Below, piece after piece: positions 45,709 to 56,659 of a DNA stretch of 64,000 nucleotides; positions within the stretch are counted from its first letter, which is position 1; each line of letters begins with the position of its first letter. The position numbers and the translations under genes are program-made. The notes below the pieces were generated by a model. It was not told the origin of the DNA. It saw only the letters and a list, made by a program, of their open reading frames with translations, and made no database searches. Where the stretch lies: positions 48,159,501 to 48,223,500 of the forward strand of contig NC_081844.1 of NCBI RefSeq assembly GCF_963259705.1, written 5' to 3'. This DNA comes from Myotis daubentonii. Taxonomy: Eukaryota > Chordata > Mammalia > Chiroptera > Vespertilionidae.

Positions 45709-47420
45709 GATACTGTACATATAAAACCCTAAAGACTCCATCAAAAAATTATTAGACTTAATCAATGAATTCGGCAATGTAGCAGGATACAAAATTAACT
45801 CCAAGAAATCTATGGCATTTTTATGCACCAATAGTGAACTCACAGAAAGAGAAGCGAAAAAAAAATCCTATTTACCATTGCACCAAAAAATGAAGACACC
45901 TAGGAATAAACTGAACTAAGGAGGTAAAAGACCTCTACTCAGAAAACTACAGGACATTGAAAAAAGAGATAGAGGCAGACATAAACAGATGGAAGAGCAT
46001 ACAGTGTTCATGGATTGGTAGAATCAACATCATTAAAATGTCCATACTACTCAAAGCAATCTACAGATTCAATGCACTCCCCATTAAAATATCAATTGCA
46101 TATTTCAAAGACCTAGAATGAACTCTCCAAAAATTCATCTGGAATAAAAAAAGACCCTGAATAGCTGCAGCAATCCTGAGAAAGAAGAACAAAGTAAGAG
46201 GGATCTCAATACCAGATATCAAGCTGCATTATAATGCCAATGTTCTCAAAACTGCCTGGTACTGGCACAAGAACAGACATATAGACCAATGGAATGGAAT
46301 AGAGAGCCCAGAAATCGACCCGAACCACTATGCTCAATTAATATTTGACAAAGGAGGCAAGAACATACAATGGAGTCAAACGGTCTCTTCAATAAATGGT
46401 GTTGGGAAAATTGGACAGATACATGCAAAAAAAATGAAACTAGACCACCAACTTACACCATACACAAAAATAAACTCAAAATGGATAAAGGACTTAAACA
46501 TAAGACGGAAAACCATAAAAATATTAGAAGAATCCACAGGCAGCAAAATCTCAGACATATGTCGAAGCAATTTCTTCACCGAAACAGCTCCTAGGGCAAT
46601 GGAAACTAAAGAGAAAATAATCAAATGGGACTACATCAAAATAAAAAAGCTTTTGTACAGCAAAAGAAACATCAACAAAACAATAAGAAAGCCCACTGCA
46701 TGGGAGAACGTATTTGTCAATGTTATCACCGATAAGGGTTTAATCTCCAACATTTACAGGGAACTCATACAACTTAACAAAAGAAAGATAAACAACCCAA
46801 TCAAAAAATGGGCAACGGACCTAAATAGATACTTTTTGAAAGAGGACATAAGGAAGGCCAAGAGTCATGAAAACATGCTCAAAGTCACTAGACATCTGAG
46901 AGATGCAAATCAAAACAACAATGAGGTACCATCTCACACCTGTCAGAATGGCCATCATCAACAAATCAACAAATGACAAGTGCTGGAGAGGATGAAGAGA
47001 AAAAGGAACCCTCATGCACTGCTGGTGCAAATGCAGACTGGTGCAGCCACTGTGGAGAACAGTATGGAGCTTCCTCAAAAAACTAAAAATGGAACTCCCA
47101 TTTTGACCCAGTGATCCCACTTCTAGGAATATATCCCAAGAAACTAGAAACATCAATTAGAAAGGATATATGCACCCCTATGTTCATAGCAGCACAATTC
47201 ACCATAGCTAAGATTTGGAAACAGTATAAGTGCCCAAAATCAGATGAATGGATTAAAACACTGTGGTACATCTACACGATGGAATACTATGCTGCTGTAA
47301 AAAAGGAAGGAACTTCTACCATTTGCAACAGCATGGATGGAGCTGGAGAGCATTATGCTAAGTGAAATAAGTCAGAGAAAGATAAATATTATATGATCTC
47401 ACTCATTTGTGGAATATAAT
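45709..47420 (+). pseudogene. L1 ORF2 fragment
   Basis: C-terminal part of the L1 endonuclease-reverse transcriptase. Recognisable blocks in order: AGYKINSKKSMAFLC-like thumb wording, [21 protein letters not shown], then the open stretch 46434-46976 ([20 protein letters not shown] to [15 protein letters not shown]), then 47111-47365 ([17 protein letters not shown] to MEYYAAVKKEG). Pieces fall in different frames, so frameshifts separate them; there is no start, endonuclease or catalytic loop. Confidence 0.88.
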
Positions 47421-47661
47421 GAACAACATAAACTGATGAACAAAAAAAGATCCAGAGAAAGAGAAGCATTGATCAGACTGTCAAACCTCAGAGGGAAGCT
47501 AGGGGACGGAGGGGATATGTGGGAGAGATCAACCAAAGGGCTTGTATGCATGTATATAAGCATAACCAGGGGGGTGAGGGCATGAACGGGATTGGGGTGG
47601 GGGACAATGGAGGGATAAGGACACATATGTAATACCTTAATCAATAAAGAACAAAAAAGTA
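45709..47661 (+). mobile_element. 5'-truncated L1 (3' half of ORF2 and 3'UTR)
   Basis: Begins within the reverse transcriptase, just after the catalytic loop (GATACTGTACATATAAAACCCTAAAGAC corresponds to …[10 protein letters not shown]). It runs through the ORF2 C-terminus to a 3'UTR ending AATACCTTAATCAATAAAGAAC. Likely TSD ATGTGATGA at 45700-45708 and 47662-47670. The 3'UTR is closely like that of the full-length L1 at 357-609. Confidence 0.9.
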
Positions 47662-47670
47662 ATGTGATGA

Positions 47671-48094
47671 TACTAGCATTAACATAAAGAAAACAAAATA
47701 TGTTTCTTTTACAAAATGAAATTAGCATACTCCCTTGATTTTAAAAGCAAGACAAATTCGTAACAAAAAATTCAGAACATACAAAAAAGTAAAAAATGAG
47801 AAAATAAGAATTACTCAATTCCATCAGTTAATGGAAACAACATTTAAAGTTGTAAATATAGGTTTGTGTACTGATGAGACCAGACTATGTTGTATTTTTA
47901 ACTTGCCTTTCCCCCTGTAATATATAGAGAGGGTTTTTTTAAAAAAAAAAAAAATCACTAATTTATCTTTTAAAACACGATTTTAATAACTGCAAATAAT
48001 TCTCTATATAGATATATAATGATAACTTGACCATTCGTGCTTTTTAGATGATATTTTAATCTTGACTATTGTAATCAATGCTAACATGATTTCT
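47671..48094. other. Nothing recognised
   Basis: AT-rich, with an A-run at 47940-47955. Confidence 0.4.
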
Positions 48095-49054
48095 TTCCAG
48101 TTTATTAAGAAAAGTTTGACATATTTTACTGTATAAGTTTAAGGTGTACAGCACAGTGGTTTAGTTTATATAAATATAGTAAATTGATTACCACAATAGG
48201 TTTAGCTAACATGCATCATCTCATATAGATACATTAAAAAGAAAGAAAAAGGATAAACATATCCGTATGATGAGACCTCTTAGGATATACTCTCTGAACA
48301 TCTTTCCTATGTGTCATACAACATAGTATAGTCATGTTGTACATATCCCTAGTACTTATTTATCTTATAACTGAAAGTTTCTGAGTTTCTGTTTTTTTGT
48401 TTTTTTGATCACCTTTCTCCAATTCTGCCTCCTCCTCATCCTCTGCCTCTGATAACCACGGTCTGGCCTCTTTTCCTTTTTTTTTTTGGTATATATTTTT
48501 TTTACTCCACATATAAGTGAGATCATAAAGCACTTATCTGTGACTTATTTCACTTAGTACAATGCCTTACAAGTCCATCCCTGTTGTTTCTAATGGTAGG
48601 ATCTCCTTCTTTTGTTTCTTTTGTTTTTAACTGCTGAGTAACATTCCATACAGAGGTCAGCAAAAGTATGGTTATAGTTGTTCATATGGAAAATAATACA
48701 ATAATTAATAAATAATCATAAAAGAATAAGTTCTGTGTTTCACATACTATAAACCTACTTTTGCCCACCCCTGTATATATCTCACAACTTCTTTATCAAA
48801 TCATCTATTTATAAATGCTTAGGCTGTTTCCATTTCTTGGCTGTTGTAAATGATGCTGTTATGAACATGGGGATGCGGATATTTTTTCAAGTGTTTGTTA
48901 CCTTTGGATATAGTCCCAGAGTGTAATTGCTGGACCATATGGTGGTTGTATTTTTAATTTTGGGGGAATACTCCATACTGTTTTCCATAGGGGCTGTATC
49001 AATTTATAATCCCATCATTAAGGCAGAAGGGTTCCCTTTTCTCCATATCCATGT
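48095..49054 (-). mobile_element. Old L1 3' end, interrupted by a mariner MITE
   Basis: Reverse of an L1 3'UTR (CAGTTTATTAAGAAAAGTTTGACATATTTTACTG…) and of the ORF2 C-terminal region (TTTCACTTAGTACAATGCC; ACTGCTGAGTAACATTCC; CATTTCTTGGCTGTTGTAAATGATGC). The mariner MITE at 48651-48773 divides it. More divergent than the other L1 copies here. Confidence 0.8.
48651..48773. mobile_element. Mariner-type MITE, 123 bp
   Basis: Ends CAGAGGTCAGCAAAAGTATGGTTATAG and the reverse complement of CTATAAACCTACTTTTGCCCACCCCTG form 27-bp inverted repeats with a few mismatches. TA flanks on both sides (48649-48650, 48774-48775) are the Tc1/mariner signature. It lies inside the old L1 and is too short for a transposase. 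Confidence 0.88.
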
Positions 49055-49075
49055 CATATCTATCTATCATCTATC

Positions 49076-49114
<39 letters not shown>

Positions 49115-49126
49115 ATCTATCTATCG
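49055..49126. repeat. (TATC)n microsatellite
   Basis: ATCT/TATC tetranucleotides with a few ATC interruptions, adjoining the truncated end of the old L1. Confidence 0.95.
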
Positions 49127-49754
49127 ATGACTTTAAATTAATCTACAATATTTTGGGACTACTTACATGTGTAAAAATACTTAGGTTGTATAGCAGTCTG
49201 AATTAATTTTAAGAAACCAATGGAAAAAGTTGTATGTACTTAAAAGGTGGAGAAATCTGAATTTTGATCCCTGATTTGATAGATGTCTTTCCTTACATAC
49301 ATATAAAGCTTCAATCTCCATTAAAAACTAAGAGGATTTCTCTGTGACCTGGCCAAGAACACTATCTTTGCAATATGAACCAGGACGACTTTGGGAAAGA
49401 CCTGAATATTCTTTAGGCATATTAATTATCATAGATTTATGTCAATTATGCCTATTCTAGAGGGACAAAGGTAATCTTAGGTGCAAATAAATGGCTCTTT
49501 AATATTTTAAGTCACTGCAGTGCTTGTTTATTATAGGTATTCCTGCAATACCATAGGGAAAAAATAAAACTTTAAAGCATGGCATGAAAAAAGAGAGGGT
49601 AGATCATGCACAAAGAGCAACAGATCTCTCTGATAGACTGGGTTTGTCTCTCTATTACTACATTGTCCATTGAGTCAACTTTTCCTATTAATTGTTTTTC
49701 ACTTACTACCCTCAACCCTGTTGGCCTATCTGCTCCTTAATCATTATCATAATA
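49127..49754. other. Nothing recognised
   Basis: AT-rich sequence without a visible gene or repeat. Confidence 0.4.
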
Positions 49755-50226
49755 CTAGAGGACCGGTGCACAAATCTGTGCACCAGTGGGGTCCCTTGGC
49801 CTGGCCTGTGAGATGGGGCCAAAACTGGCTCTCCAACATCCCCTGAGGGTCCTGGATTGCAAGAGGGCGCCGGACAAGCTGAGGGACTCTACCAGTGCAT
49901 GATTGGGGCCAGGGAGGGATGCGGGAGGTTGGCCAGCCGGGGGGCGGGGGGGGGGGGGTTTGGGGAGGGGGGACTGTGGTTGGGCTCCACGGCCTGACCA
50001 CAGCAGCAAGCTAACCTACCGGTCAGAGAGTCTGCCCCCTGGTGGTCAGTCAGTGCACATCATAGCGACTAGTTGACCAGTCGATTGTATGCCCCTTGGT
50101 GGTCAGTGCATGTCATAGCAAGTGGTTGAGCAGCCTTAGCATATTATTAGCATATTATGCTTTGATTGGTTGAATGGCCAACTGGACAACCCAACACTTA
50201 GCATATTAGGCTTTTATTACATAGGA
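49755..50226 (-). mobile_element. Non-autonomous Helitron
   Basis: Left end CTAGAGGACCGGTGCACAAA with stem GTGCACAAATCTGTGCAC, right end CTTTTATTACATAGGA followed by T. The interior repeats a TCTGCCCCCTGGTGGTCAGT-like motif twice. A G-run at about 49940-49960 lies in the middle. Same subfamily and orientation as 15154-15614. Confidence 0.9.
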
Positions 50227-50257
50227 TTTTCTTACTTTTATCATCTATCAACAAATA

Positions 50258-50385
50258 CAGGGTGACCCCTGAAAATGTATACACACTTTAACAGCTGATA
50301 GCCCAAATTTGAAAATGAAATGTATTTTAATAAACACTGCTTTTATAATTAATCAAACTGTATACATTTTTGGGGGGACACCCTA
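50258..50385. mobile_element. Mariner-type MITE, 128 bp
   Basis: CAGGGTGACCCCTGAAAATGTATACA at the left and the reverse complement of TGTATACATTTTTGGGGGGACACCCTA at the right are inverted repeats; TA at 50256-50257 and 50386-50387. The ends differ from those of the MITE at 48651, so this is another family. Confidence 0.87.
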
Positions 50386-50387
50386 TA

Positions 50388-50760
50388 TTCATTGACTAGC
50401 ACATTCTGGGCATTGTCCTAGATTATAGGTAAACATCAGTAAACAAATCGCCCCATATAGAGGTTATATTTTAGTAACTAGAGTCAGAAAATAAACAGAA
50501 TAACTAAAATATAAACTATATTAGGTAGTAATAGTTGATATAAAGAAAAATAATTCAGGGAAGAAGTATTTGTGGAGGGGAGGGTAAGTGTTATAATATT
50601 AAATAATATAGTTAGAGATTGTTTAGTTGAAATTGTAACATTTTAAGTCACTTGTCTAATATTTTTCTGTGTCCTTCTCATTTCCTATATTTTCTATTTT
50701 CCATCCCTTCTTTATTTTTTCTCCTTAGTACTTATAATTCTTTCTCTTTTTATATATTGA
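50388..50760. other. Possible old L2/MIR relic, otherwise nothing
   Basis: CACATTCTGGGCATTGTCCTAG and GAGGTTATATTTTAGTAAC near the left recall an old L2-type sequence; too weak to name. Confidence 0.3.
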
Positions 50761-51147
50761 TTAGAGGCCTGGTACATGAAAATTTATGCACTGCGGGGGG
50801 GGGGGGGGGGTCCCTCAGCCCGGCCTGCCCCCTCTCACAGTCAAGGAGCCCTCAGGGGATGTCCTACTGATGGCTTAGGCCCGCTCCCCGTAGTCCGGCC
50901 TCCCTTTGTGTGAGGCAACCAGCCAATCATGGGAAGGCACTGCCCCCATCACACGCTGCTGCTGCCACTGCCAGCCACTGTGGCTACCTGAGCCTCAGCC
51001 TGGCCCTCACAGCAGCAGCCGCCGTCCACGGCTTGCATGAGCCTTGGCTGTGAGGGCCGAGGCTCAGGCAGCTGCCACGGCTTTGTCCGGAAGGACGTCT
51101 GGAAGACATTCAATCTAATTAGCATATTACCCTTTTATTAGTATAGA
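50761..51147 (-). mobile_element. Non-autonomous Helitron
   Basis: Left end TTAGAGGCCTGGTACATGAA (mutated CTAGAGGCC…), right end CCCTTTTATTAGTATAGA followed by T. Same type as 10341-10800 in reverse, sharing the CAGCTGCCACGGC/GGACGTC wording. Carries a G-run at about 50795-50810. Confidence 0.88.
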
Positions 51148-51454
51148 TCTTGTTTACTGACCCCAATATAATATAAGTTCTACGAGGACAGTGATTTTTG
51201 AATGTCTCATTTATTCACTACTGTATTCCAAACTAGAAAGTGCTTATCTCATAAAAAAGTGATAAATATAATTAAATGAGGAAAGTGAATGAGTGAATGA
51301 AGGAAAGCATTTTGGACAGAGGTAACAGCAATTTCAAAGGCAGTGAAGTAAGAGTGTATCTGAACATTCAGTGTGTTTGAATTAAATGGAAAACTAAAAG
51401 GCAAGTGTAGTTGTAGTAGAGTGAGTCTGGAAAATAATACTAAGAGATGACAAT
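51148..51454. other. Possible L2-type tail, otherwise nothing
   Basis: ATAAGTTCTACGAGGACAGTG to CAAACTAGAAAGTGC (51172-51243) faintly matches the L2/MIR 3' end. Confidence 0.3.
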
Positions 51455-51472
51455 AGAAAAGTAATGAAGTAG

Positions 51473-51696
51473 TAGCTGTAACCGGTTTGGCTCAGTGGAT
51501 AGAGCGTCGGCCTCTGGACTGAAGGGTCTCAGGTTCAATTCTGGTCAAGGGCATGTACCTTGGCTGCGGGCACATCCTCAGTGGGGGGTGTGCAGGAGGC
51601 AGCTGATCGATGTTTCTCGCTCATCGATGTTTCTAGCTCTCAATCCCTCTCCCTTCCTCTCTGTAAAAAAATCAATAAAATATATTTTTTAAAAAA
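51473..51696 (+). mobile_element. VES SINE, perfect TSD
   Basis: Head TAACCGGTTTGGCTCAGTGG, then GGTTCAATTCTGG at box B, TGCAGGAGGCAGCTGATCGA, tail AATCAATAAAATATATTTTT. The TSD AGAAAAGTAATGAAGTAG (18 bp) is exact at 51455-51472 and 51697-51714. Closely like the copies at 45034 and 60108. Confidence 0.95.
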
Positions 51697-51885
51697 AGAA
51701 AAGTAATGAAGTAGGAGATGGTTAGCAGCTAAGTAGGGCTTCAGGCCATTGTGATAACTTTGACTTATACTTTTAGTGGGATGGAAAGCTATTTGGATGG
51801 GTCATATTAGTGGCAAGACCTCACTTTAGGTTTTAAAAGATCACGCTGACTGTTGTGTTGAGAATTGTTTGATGAGCCAATAATG

Positions 51886-52098
51886 CAGTGGTTCTCAACC
51901 TTCTGGCCCTTTAAATACAGTTCCTCATGTTGTGACCCAACCATAAAATTATTTTCGTTGCTACTTCGTAACTGTAATGTTGCTACTGTTATGAATCATA
52001 ATGTAAATATCTGATATGCAGGATAGTCTTAGGGTGACCCTTGTGAAAGGGTTGTTCAATTGCCAAAGGGGTCGCCACCCACAGGTTGAGAACCACTG
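51886..52098. mobile_element. hAT MITE, SPIN-like
   Basis: Ends CAGTGGTTCTCAACCT and AGGTTGAGAACCACTG are perfect 16-bp inverted repeats. An exact 8-bp TSD, CAATAATG, flanks it (51878-51885, 52099-52106). Inside, GTTCCTCATGTTGTGACCC, CATAAAATTATTTTCGTTGCTAC and GTGAAAGGGTTGTTC match my memory of the SPIN group of hAT elements, known from Myotis and spread between tetrapods by horizontal transfer. At 213 bp it cannot encode a transposase. Confidence 0.88.
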
Positions 52099-52106
52099 CA
52101 ATAATG

Positions 52107-52870
52107 GAAGTAGAGACACCATTTAGGAGTTTATTACAATAATAGCCTTCTTAATATTTGCTATTGTCCAATCTCTGTAAGTATGACTTCCTCATTGTCC
52201 AGAGTACTGTTTCTTCTGCTAAGTTCAGAGCAAGGAAAAATAAAAAGCAAATATAAAGTGTCCTTATAAATAAATTAAAATGGAGAGAGAAAAATACTGA
52301 AAAAATTTATGAGTTGGCTTAAATCATGTACCTGGAACTAAACAACTTATATATAGTATTAATTCAAATTTTAAAAATTTCAGTGACTATAAATATGAAT
52401 GGAAGGAACACTTTATGTTTACTTTTTTTTGGAAGGAACACTTTAAATAAAATATAAAGTTTTCTAGCATTAGAATTTCTTAAACGATATTTTTTTGTAC
52501 TTAGGAAAAGTCCCTTTAATTATGTTTGAATGACAGTGTATCTTCTAATATTGATACAAAATAAATGTTTTCTGGACAGTAAAATTTAAAAACGGGGCTG
52601 TTAACATTTTTTACTCTAAGTAATTTAGTCATAGAAGATATCTGGAAAATTTGTTTAGCCCAATTTTGGCAAATAATTGGATTTAAACCCCCATTTCAAT
52701 GAAATAAGGTGCAAGTAGTCATATACTTAACTGTAACTGGAATGCAAATGCTAATGATCAATTCTATTCTGTGCCAAAAGGGTTGAAGAGCCTGAACACT
52801 CTACAGTAATGGTTTCACAAAAATACTTTGATAAAACTGTGCACCAAAGAAGCAATCTTCCTTTCTCTGA
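52107..52870. other. AT-rich, nothing recognised
   Basis: GGAAGGAACACTTTA occurs twice about 35 bp apart (52400-52445), a small local duplication. Otherwise no feature seen. Confidence 0.4.

Positions 52871-52910
<40 letters not shown>
52871..52910. repeat. (CA)n microsatellite
   Basis: Uninterrupted CA dinucleotides. Confidence 0.97.
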
Positions 52911-52912
<2 letters not shown>

Positions 52913-53054
52913 AGTAACTAATAATTTATCAACTCCCAGAGACAATTAACAACTATTCTCATAGGTAGACAATAGCGAACCCTGTTCTTACATCTTGTAT
53001 TTATTTATTGGAAGGTATATTATTATATGTTTCTGAAATTTCCCTACAGACTAG

Positions 53055-53270
53055 CAATAACTAGCAGTTAATTAATGATTTTCATGTGCTGAGCAATGTG
53101 CTACATGCTTTACATACATACACTCTCAGTTAAGATTCACTAAAACTCCGTGAGTAATGTGCCATCATCATACTCATTTTAGAAATGAGAAAATAAGGCT
53201 AAAGGTTAATCTCCAAGTTCATGCCGACTCTAAGTGGTTTGGCAAAGATTCAAATTCTGATCCCATAAAG
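53055..53270 (-). mobile_element. MIR SINE
   Basis: Reverse MIR: TGTGCTGAGCAATGTGCTACATGC, GTGCCATCATCATACTCATTTTAG, AATGAGAAAATAAGGC, GGCAAAGATTCAAATTCTG. Confidence 0.75.
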
Positions 53271-53574
53271 CGGTGATTACCCACTGTGCAAAGACCATAA
53301 TTGGAAATGACACTGGATGTAATTAGTTATAAATGTTAAAAATAAAGCATTTGTTAAATAGAACAACACTTAATTGCTTATTTTTTAAAATATAATTTCT
53401 CTAACAAATTAACTAGTTTTCAAAGTTCTACCTCTTGGGCCAGTTGATCAGACAGATTCTTTCTTCCATCACAAGTGGCCGGGATTCTACAAAGAGTACA
53501 CTGGTGAAAATTCTCTGCTTTTAGGTACCTAGAAATAATATCTGGAATTTCTGTATTTTCAGGAATACTACTCA

Positions 53575-54045
53575 GGCATAGAGACAACTTCATTGCTGGG
53601 TAACAAACAGTTCCAAAACATAGGAGCTTAAAACAATACTATTACATCTCATAGTAGTATGAGCTGTCTGGCATCAGCTGGATGTTCTCACTTGGTGTCT
53701 CATATGGCTTCAGTCAGATGGAGACTTGTCTGGGCTGGTCATCCAAGATAGCTCACTCACATGGCAGGCAGTTGAGGATGGCTGTTGGCTGGAGCTGTTG
53801 ACTAGGATTCCTGTGTTGGTATGTGGCCTTTTGATGTAACTGGGCTTTTCAGTACAAGGAAGCTGGGCTTCCAGAGGTAGTGTCCCTGAGCTGAGTGTTG
53901 TCGTAAATCCAGTCAGAAGCTTCAAAGGATTTCCAGAACATCACTTCCGCCTTATTATACAGGTCGAGCAACACAGTAAGGCCGGTTAAGAGTTAAGGGA
54001 GGGAAACTAGATTCTCCCTCTTGTTGGAACACTGTGATGTGGATA
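53575..54045 (-). mobile_element. Old interspersed repeat, probably an LTR
   Basis: Wording such as GCTGGGTAACAAACAGTTCC, GGCATCAGCTGGATGTTCTCAC, GATGGAGACTTGTCTGGGCTGG and CATCCAAGATAGCTCACTCAC matches a common eutherian repeat that I remember but cannot name securely. Orientation is provisional. Confidence 0.4.
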
Positions 54046-54594
54046 TAGAGTGAAAATTATGGTGTCCATATTTGGAGATTGAATGCTATACTTATAAATC
54101 AAATCTTTGTCAGACTACAGTCAATAATTTGAATTATGGTTGAAAGCCAATTGATTATGCAATGAAGCACTGGCATGGAAAGTTTGATTGAAAGGATATC
54201 ATGTGATTTCTTCTTTAAAAAAATTGGAGTTCAAGTTTAGAGAAGAAATGAAAACAAAACAAAACAAAAACTTGGTGATGTGTACCAAAGCTTCTATCTT
54301 CGGGCTTGAACAAGAGACTTTATCAAGCAAGCTTTGTGGAATTAATTTGAATTTGCTTTTGCAATGGACCACCAGGAATAAGGTTGGCTTTTCTGGGCTT
54401 AACAATAGAACTCACGTTGCTCACATGAAAGAAGATGAAATTCATTTGGTTTATTGTATAAATGAATTACCATCATTTGAATTGTTTCTACTAGGCGTTG
54501 GTTTAGGAGTGATTGCATTATTAATTTAAATGAAACTCCTAGAGTGATATTTAATTATTAATAAATAGTTAAAGGAATATTTTTAGTTGCTGGT
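54046..54594. other. Unclassified; 113-codon frame of doubtful meaning
   Basis: A frame at 54188-54529 runs 113 codons and ends in a hydrophobic stretch (LFLLGVGLGVIALLI). I recognise no domain and composition is AT-rich, so chance is the default reading. Confidence 0.3.
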
Positions 54595-54845
54595 TCCCTT
54601 AATTCATACTTCATCACTTATCTACTTCTCCTCACAGGACCTGCACTACTGCATACATTCATGTAGCTAGAAAGCTGAGCCTCTGAAAAGGAAGATAAGA
54701 ACGTCTGCCATTCATTTCTGCTTAATGGGCAGAAATAAGTGTGGAGGATGATGAGAATATCTTAATTTCTAGAAAGATAAGGACTTGGAATTTCCACAAT
54801 CGAGGTAAGAAGGTAGTTATTTAAGAGGCGAGCAACATTTTAATA
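54595..54845 (+). repeat. Copy A of an unexplained direct homology
   Basis: Shares an ordered series of blocks with 56660-57220: ATTCATAC, TTATCTACTTCTCCTCA.AGGACCTG, AAGAACGTCTGCC, GGGCAGAAATAAGTG, TAATTTCTAG, GGAATTTCCA and GGTAAGAAGGT...TTATTTAAGA. The family is unknown to me. Confidence 0.6.
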
Positions 54846-55014
54846 ATTAAAATGTAATACTTAAACAACTCAAAATCAATGACACAAAATATGGAGTTAA
54901 AGAAGCTTGAATAACCAAGAGAAGTCAGTTTTATAGGAAGCTTCAGCTCATCAAGGCTCATTGACAGCTAAGGTGCAGGGTAGTAGAGTGAAGGCAGAAT
55001 AGTGTAAATGAGAG

Positions 55015-55115
55015 AACAGGAGATGTGAAGTTAGGCAGACATAGATTTAAATTCTGACCCTGCTGCTTTTCTAGCTTTGTGACTTCTGGCAAGGCACCTA
55101 AGTAACACAACATTT
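55015..55115 (+). mobile_element. MIR SINE fragment
   Basis: AGACATAGATTTAAATTCTGACCC, TGCTGCTTTTCTAGCTTTGTG, GGCAAGGCACCTAAGTAAC follows the forward MIR core. Confidence 0.6.
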
Positions 55116-55144
55116 TAAAAAATGTAGCATTTAAAAAAATGGTA

Positions 55145-55677
55145 TCCTATATAATAAAGAGCTAATATACAAATGGTCATCATGCCCTCATGCCTTCATG
55201 CCATAAGGGCTCAGACACTCAACACTGGGAGAGAGGACTGGGGACCAGCCATGCTGCGGCCTGGGAGAGAGACAAGCTGCCTGCCCCACGGTCCCGGGTA
55301 CCAGAAGCTGCACCTGCACTTACAGCCCAGGAGAGGGACAAGCTGCCCGCCCTGCGGTCCCGGGTGCCTGTGGCTGCAGCCTGCCCTGGCGAAGCCAGCC
55401 TGGGTCCTGGGTGCCTGTCGCTGGCCAGAGGAAAAGAAGCCTGGGTCTTGGGTGCCTGCGACTGGCTGGAGGAGGGAATCCTGGGTCCCGGGTGTGGGGT
55501 GAGGCAGAGGCAGTTAGGGGCATTCAGGAAGGCAGGCAGGTAAGCGGTAAGGAGCCAGCGGTCCTGGATTGTGAGAGGCAGTCAGACATCCCCTGAGGGG
55601 TCCTGGATTGGAGAGGGTGCAGGCAGGGTTGAGGGACTCCCCACCCCATGCATAAATTTCGTGCACTGGGCCTCTAG
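55145..55677 (+). mobile_element. Non-autonomous Helitron with internal minisatellites
   Basis: Starts TCCTATATAATAAAGAGC after A and ends GGGCCTCTAG before T, with stem region GCATAAATTTCGTGC near the 3' end. The middle holds two sets of direct repeats: GAGAGGGACAAGCTGC…GGTCCCGGGT (about 85 bp, twice) and CCTGGGTCCTGGGTGCCTG (about 48 bp, two to three times). Frames of 60-117 codons through it reflect this GC-rich repetition. Confidence 0.9.
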
Positions 55678-55727
55678 TTGAATACTTTAATGTTGTGAGG
55701 AATAATTCTGTCTGTTTGTCTAGCACC

Positions 55728-56390
55728 TTAGCTCTCTCTATCAGTTTGCAAGGGCTACCTTAACAAAAATACCTGGGTTAAACAACCAAAATTCACTGTT
55801 TCACAGTTTTAGATATCATAACTCTGAAATCAAGGTATCAGCAGGGTTGTTGTTTTTTTTCCTGAGGACTGGGAAGAAGAATCTGTTCAATGCTAGCTTC
55901 TGGTGATTTGTTGACAATCACTGGCATTCTTTGGTTTATAAAAACATTACTCTGATTCTTGCCTTATCTTCACATGGCATTTTCCTTATGTGTGTATCTG
56001 TCTCTGTATTCAAATTCCTTGCCCCCTCTTTTAAGATTTATAAATTGATTTTTAGAGAGAAAGGAAAGGAGAAAGGAAGAAGAAGAGAGGGAGAGAGGCT
56101 ATGAGAGCGAGAGTGACAGAAAGAGAGAAACATCAATTTGTTAATGCTTTCATTGGTTGCTTCTTGTGCATGCCCTGACGGGAGATTGAACCCACAACCT
56201 TGGTTTTATTAGGACGATGCCCTAACCAACTGAACTACCTGGCTAGGGCCAAATTTCCCCTTCTTATAAGAATACCAGTCATATTGGATTAGGGCCCACA
56301 TTAATGACCTCACCTTAACTTATTTCCAAATAAGGTCACATTCAGAGGTACTGGGTGGTGGTTAGGTCTTGAATATATGAATTTGAGAGT
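55728..56390 (-). mobile_element. MLT1-like MaLR LTR, interrupted by a VES
   Basis: Reverse wording of an MLT1-type LTR by memory: TCAGTTTGCAAGGGCTACC, TTCACTGTTTCACAGTTTTAG at the left; CTTCTTATAAGAATACCAGTCATATTGG, TTAGGGCCCACATTAATGACC, CCAAATAAGGTCACATTC at the right. The VES at 56031-56250 splits it. Confidence 0.7.
56031..56250 (-). mobile_element. VES SINE inside an MLT1-like LTR
   Basis: Reverse VES-type SINE: a GGAAAGGAGAAAGG purine tract, AACATCAATTTG, TGCCCTGACGGGAGATTGAACCC and head CCCTAGCCAGGTAGTTCAG on the minus strand. More divergent than other copies. Confidence 0.82.
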
Positions 56391-56659
56391 ATAAAATTAA
56401 ATAATAGCAGGTATTATTAAAAAAATTTTGTTATTCTGAAACTCAGTGGGCTAAAGAAGATATAAAATACAGATCCTTTTCTCTTAGATCATTTTCACAT
56501 CTCAGGAATACAGATGCTCCTTCAAAGCATCTGTATGGCAGAGGGATTTCTTTCCTAGCCCCTAAGGATGAAATCAGCAGCGGTACACAGCAATGGATCC
56601 TCATCTTTATTTCTTCCTTTGAGAAACATTTTGAATAACTAGAATTTGTGATGGTACTT

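Noticed and set aside
54188..54529. 113-codon frame with a hydrophobic C-terminus
   Set aside because: No recognisable domain, AT-rich codons, no supporting context; likely chance.
55173..55596. Overlapping 61-117-codon frames
   Set aside because: Created by minisatellite repeats within a Helitron.
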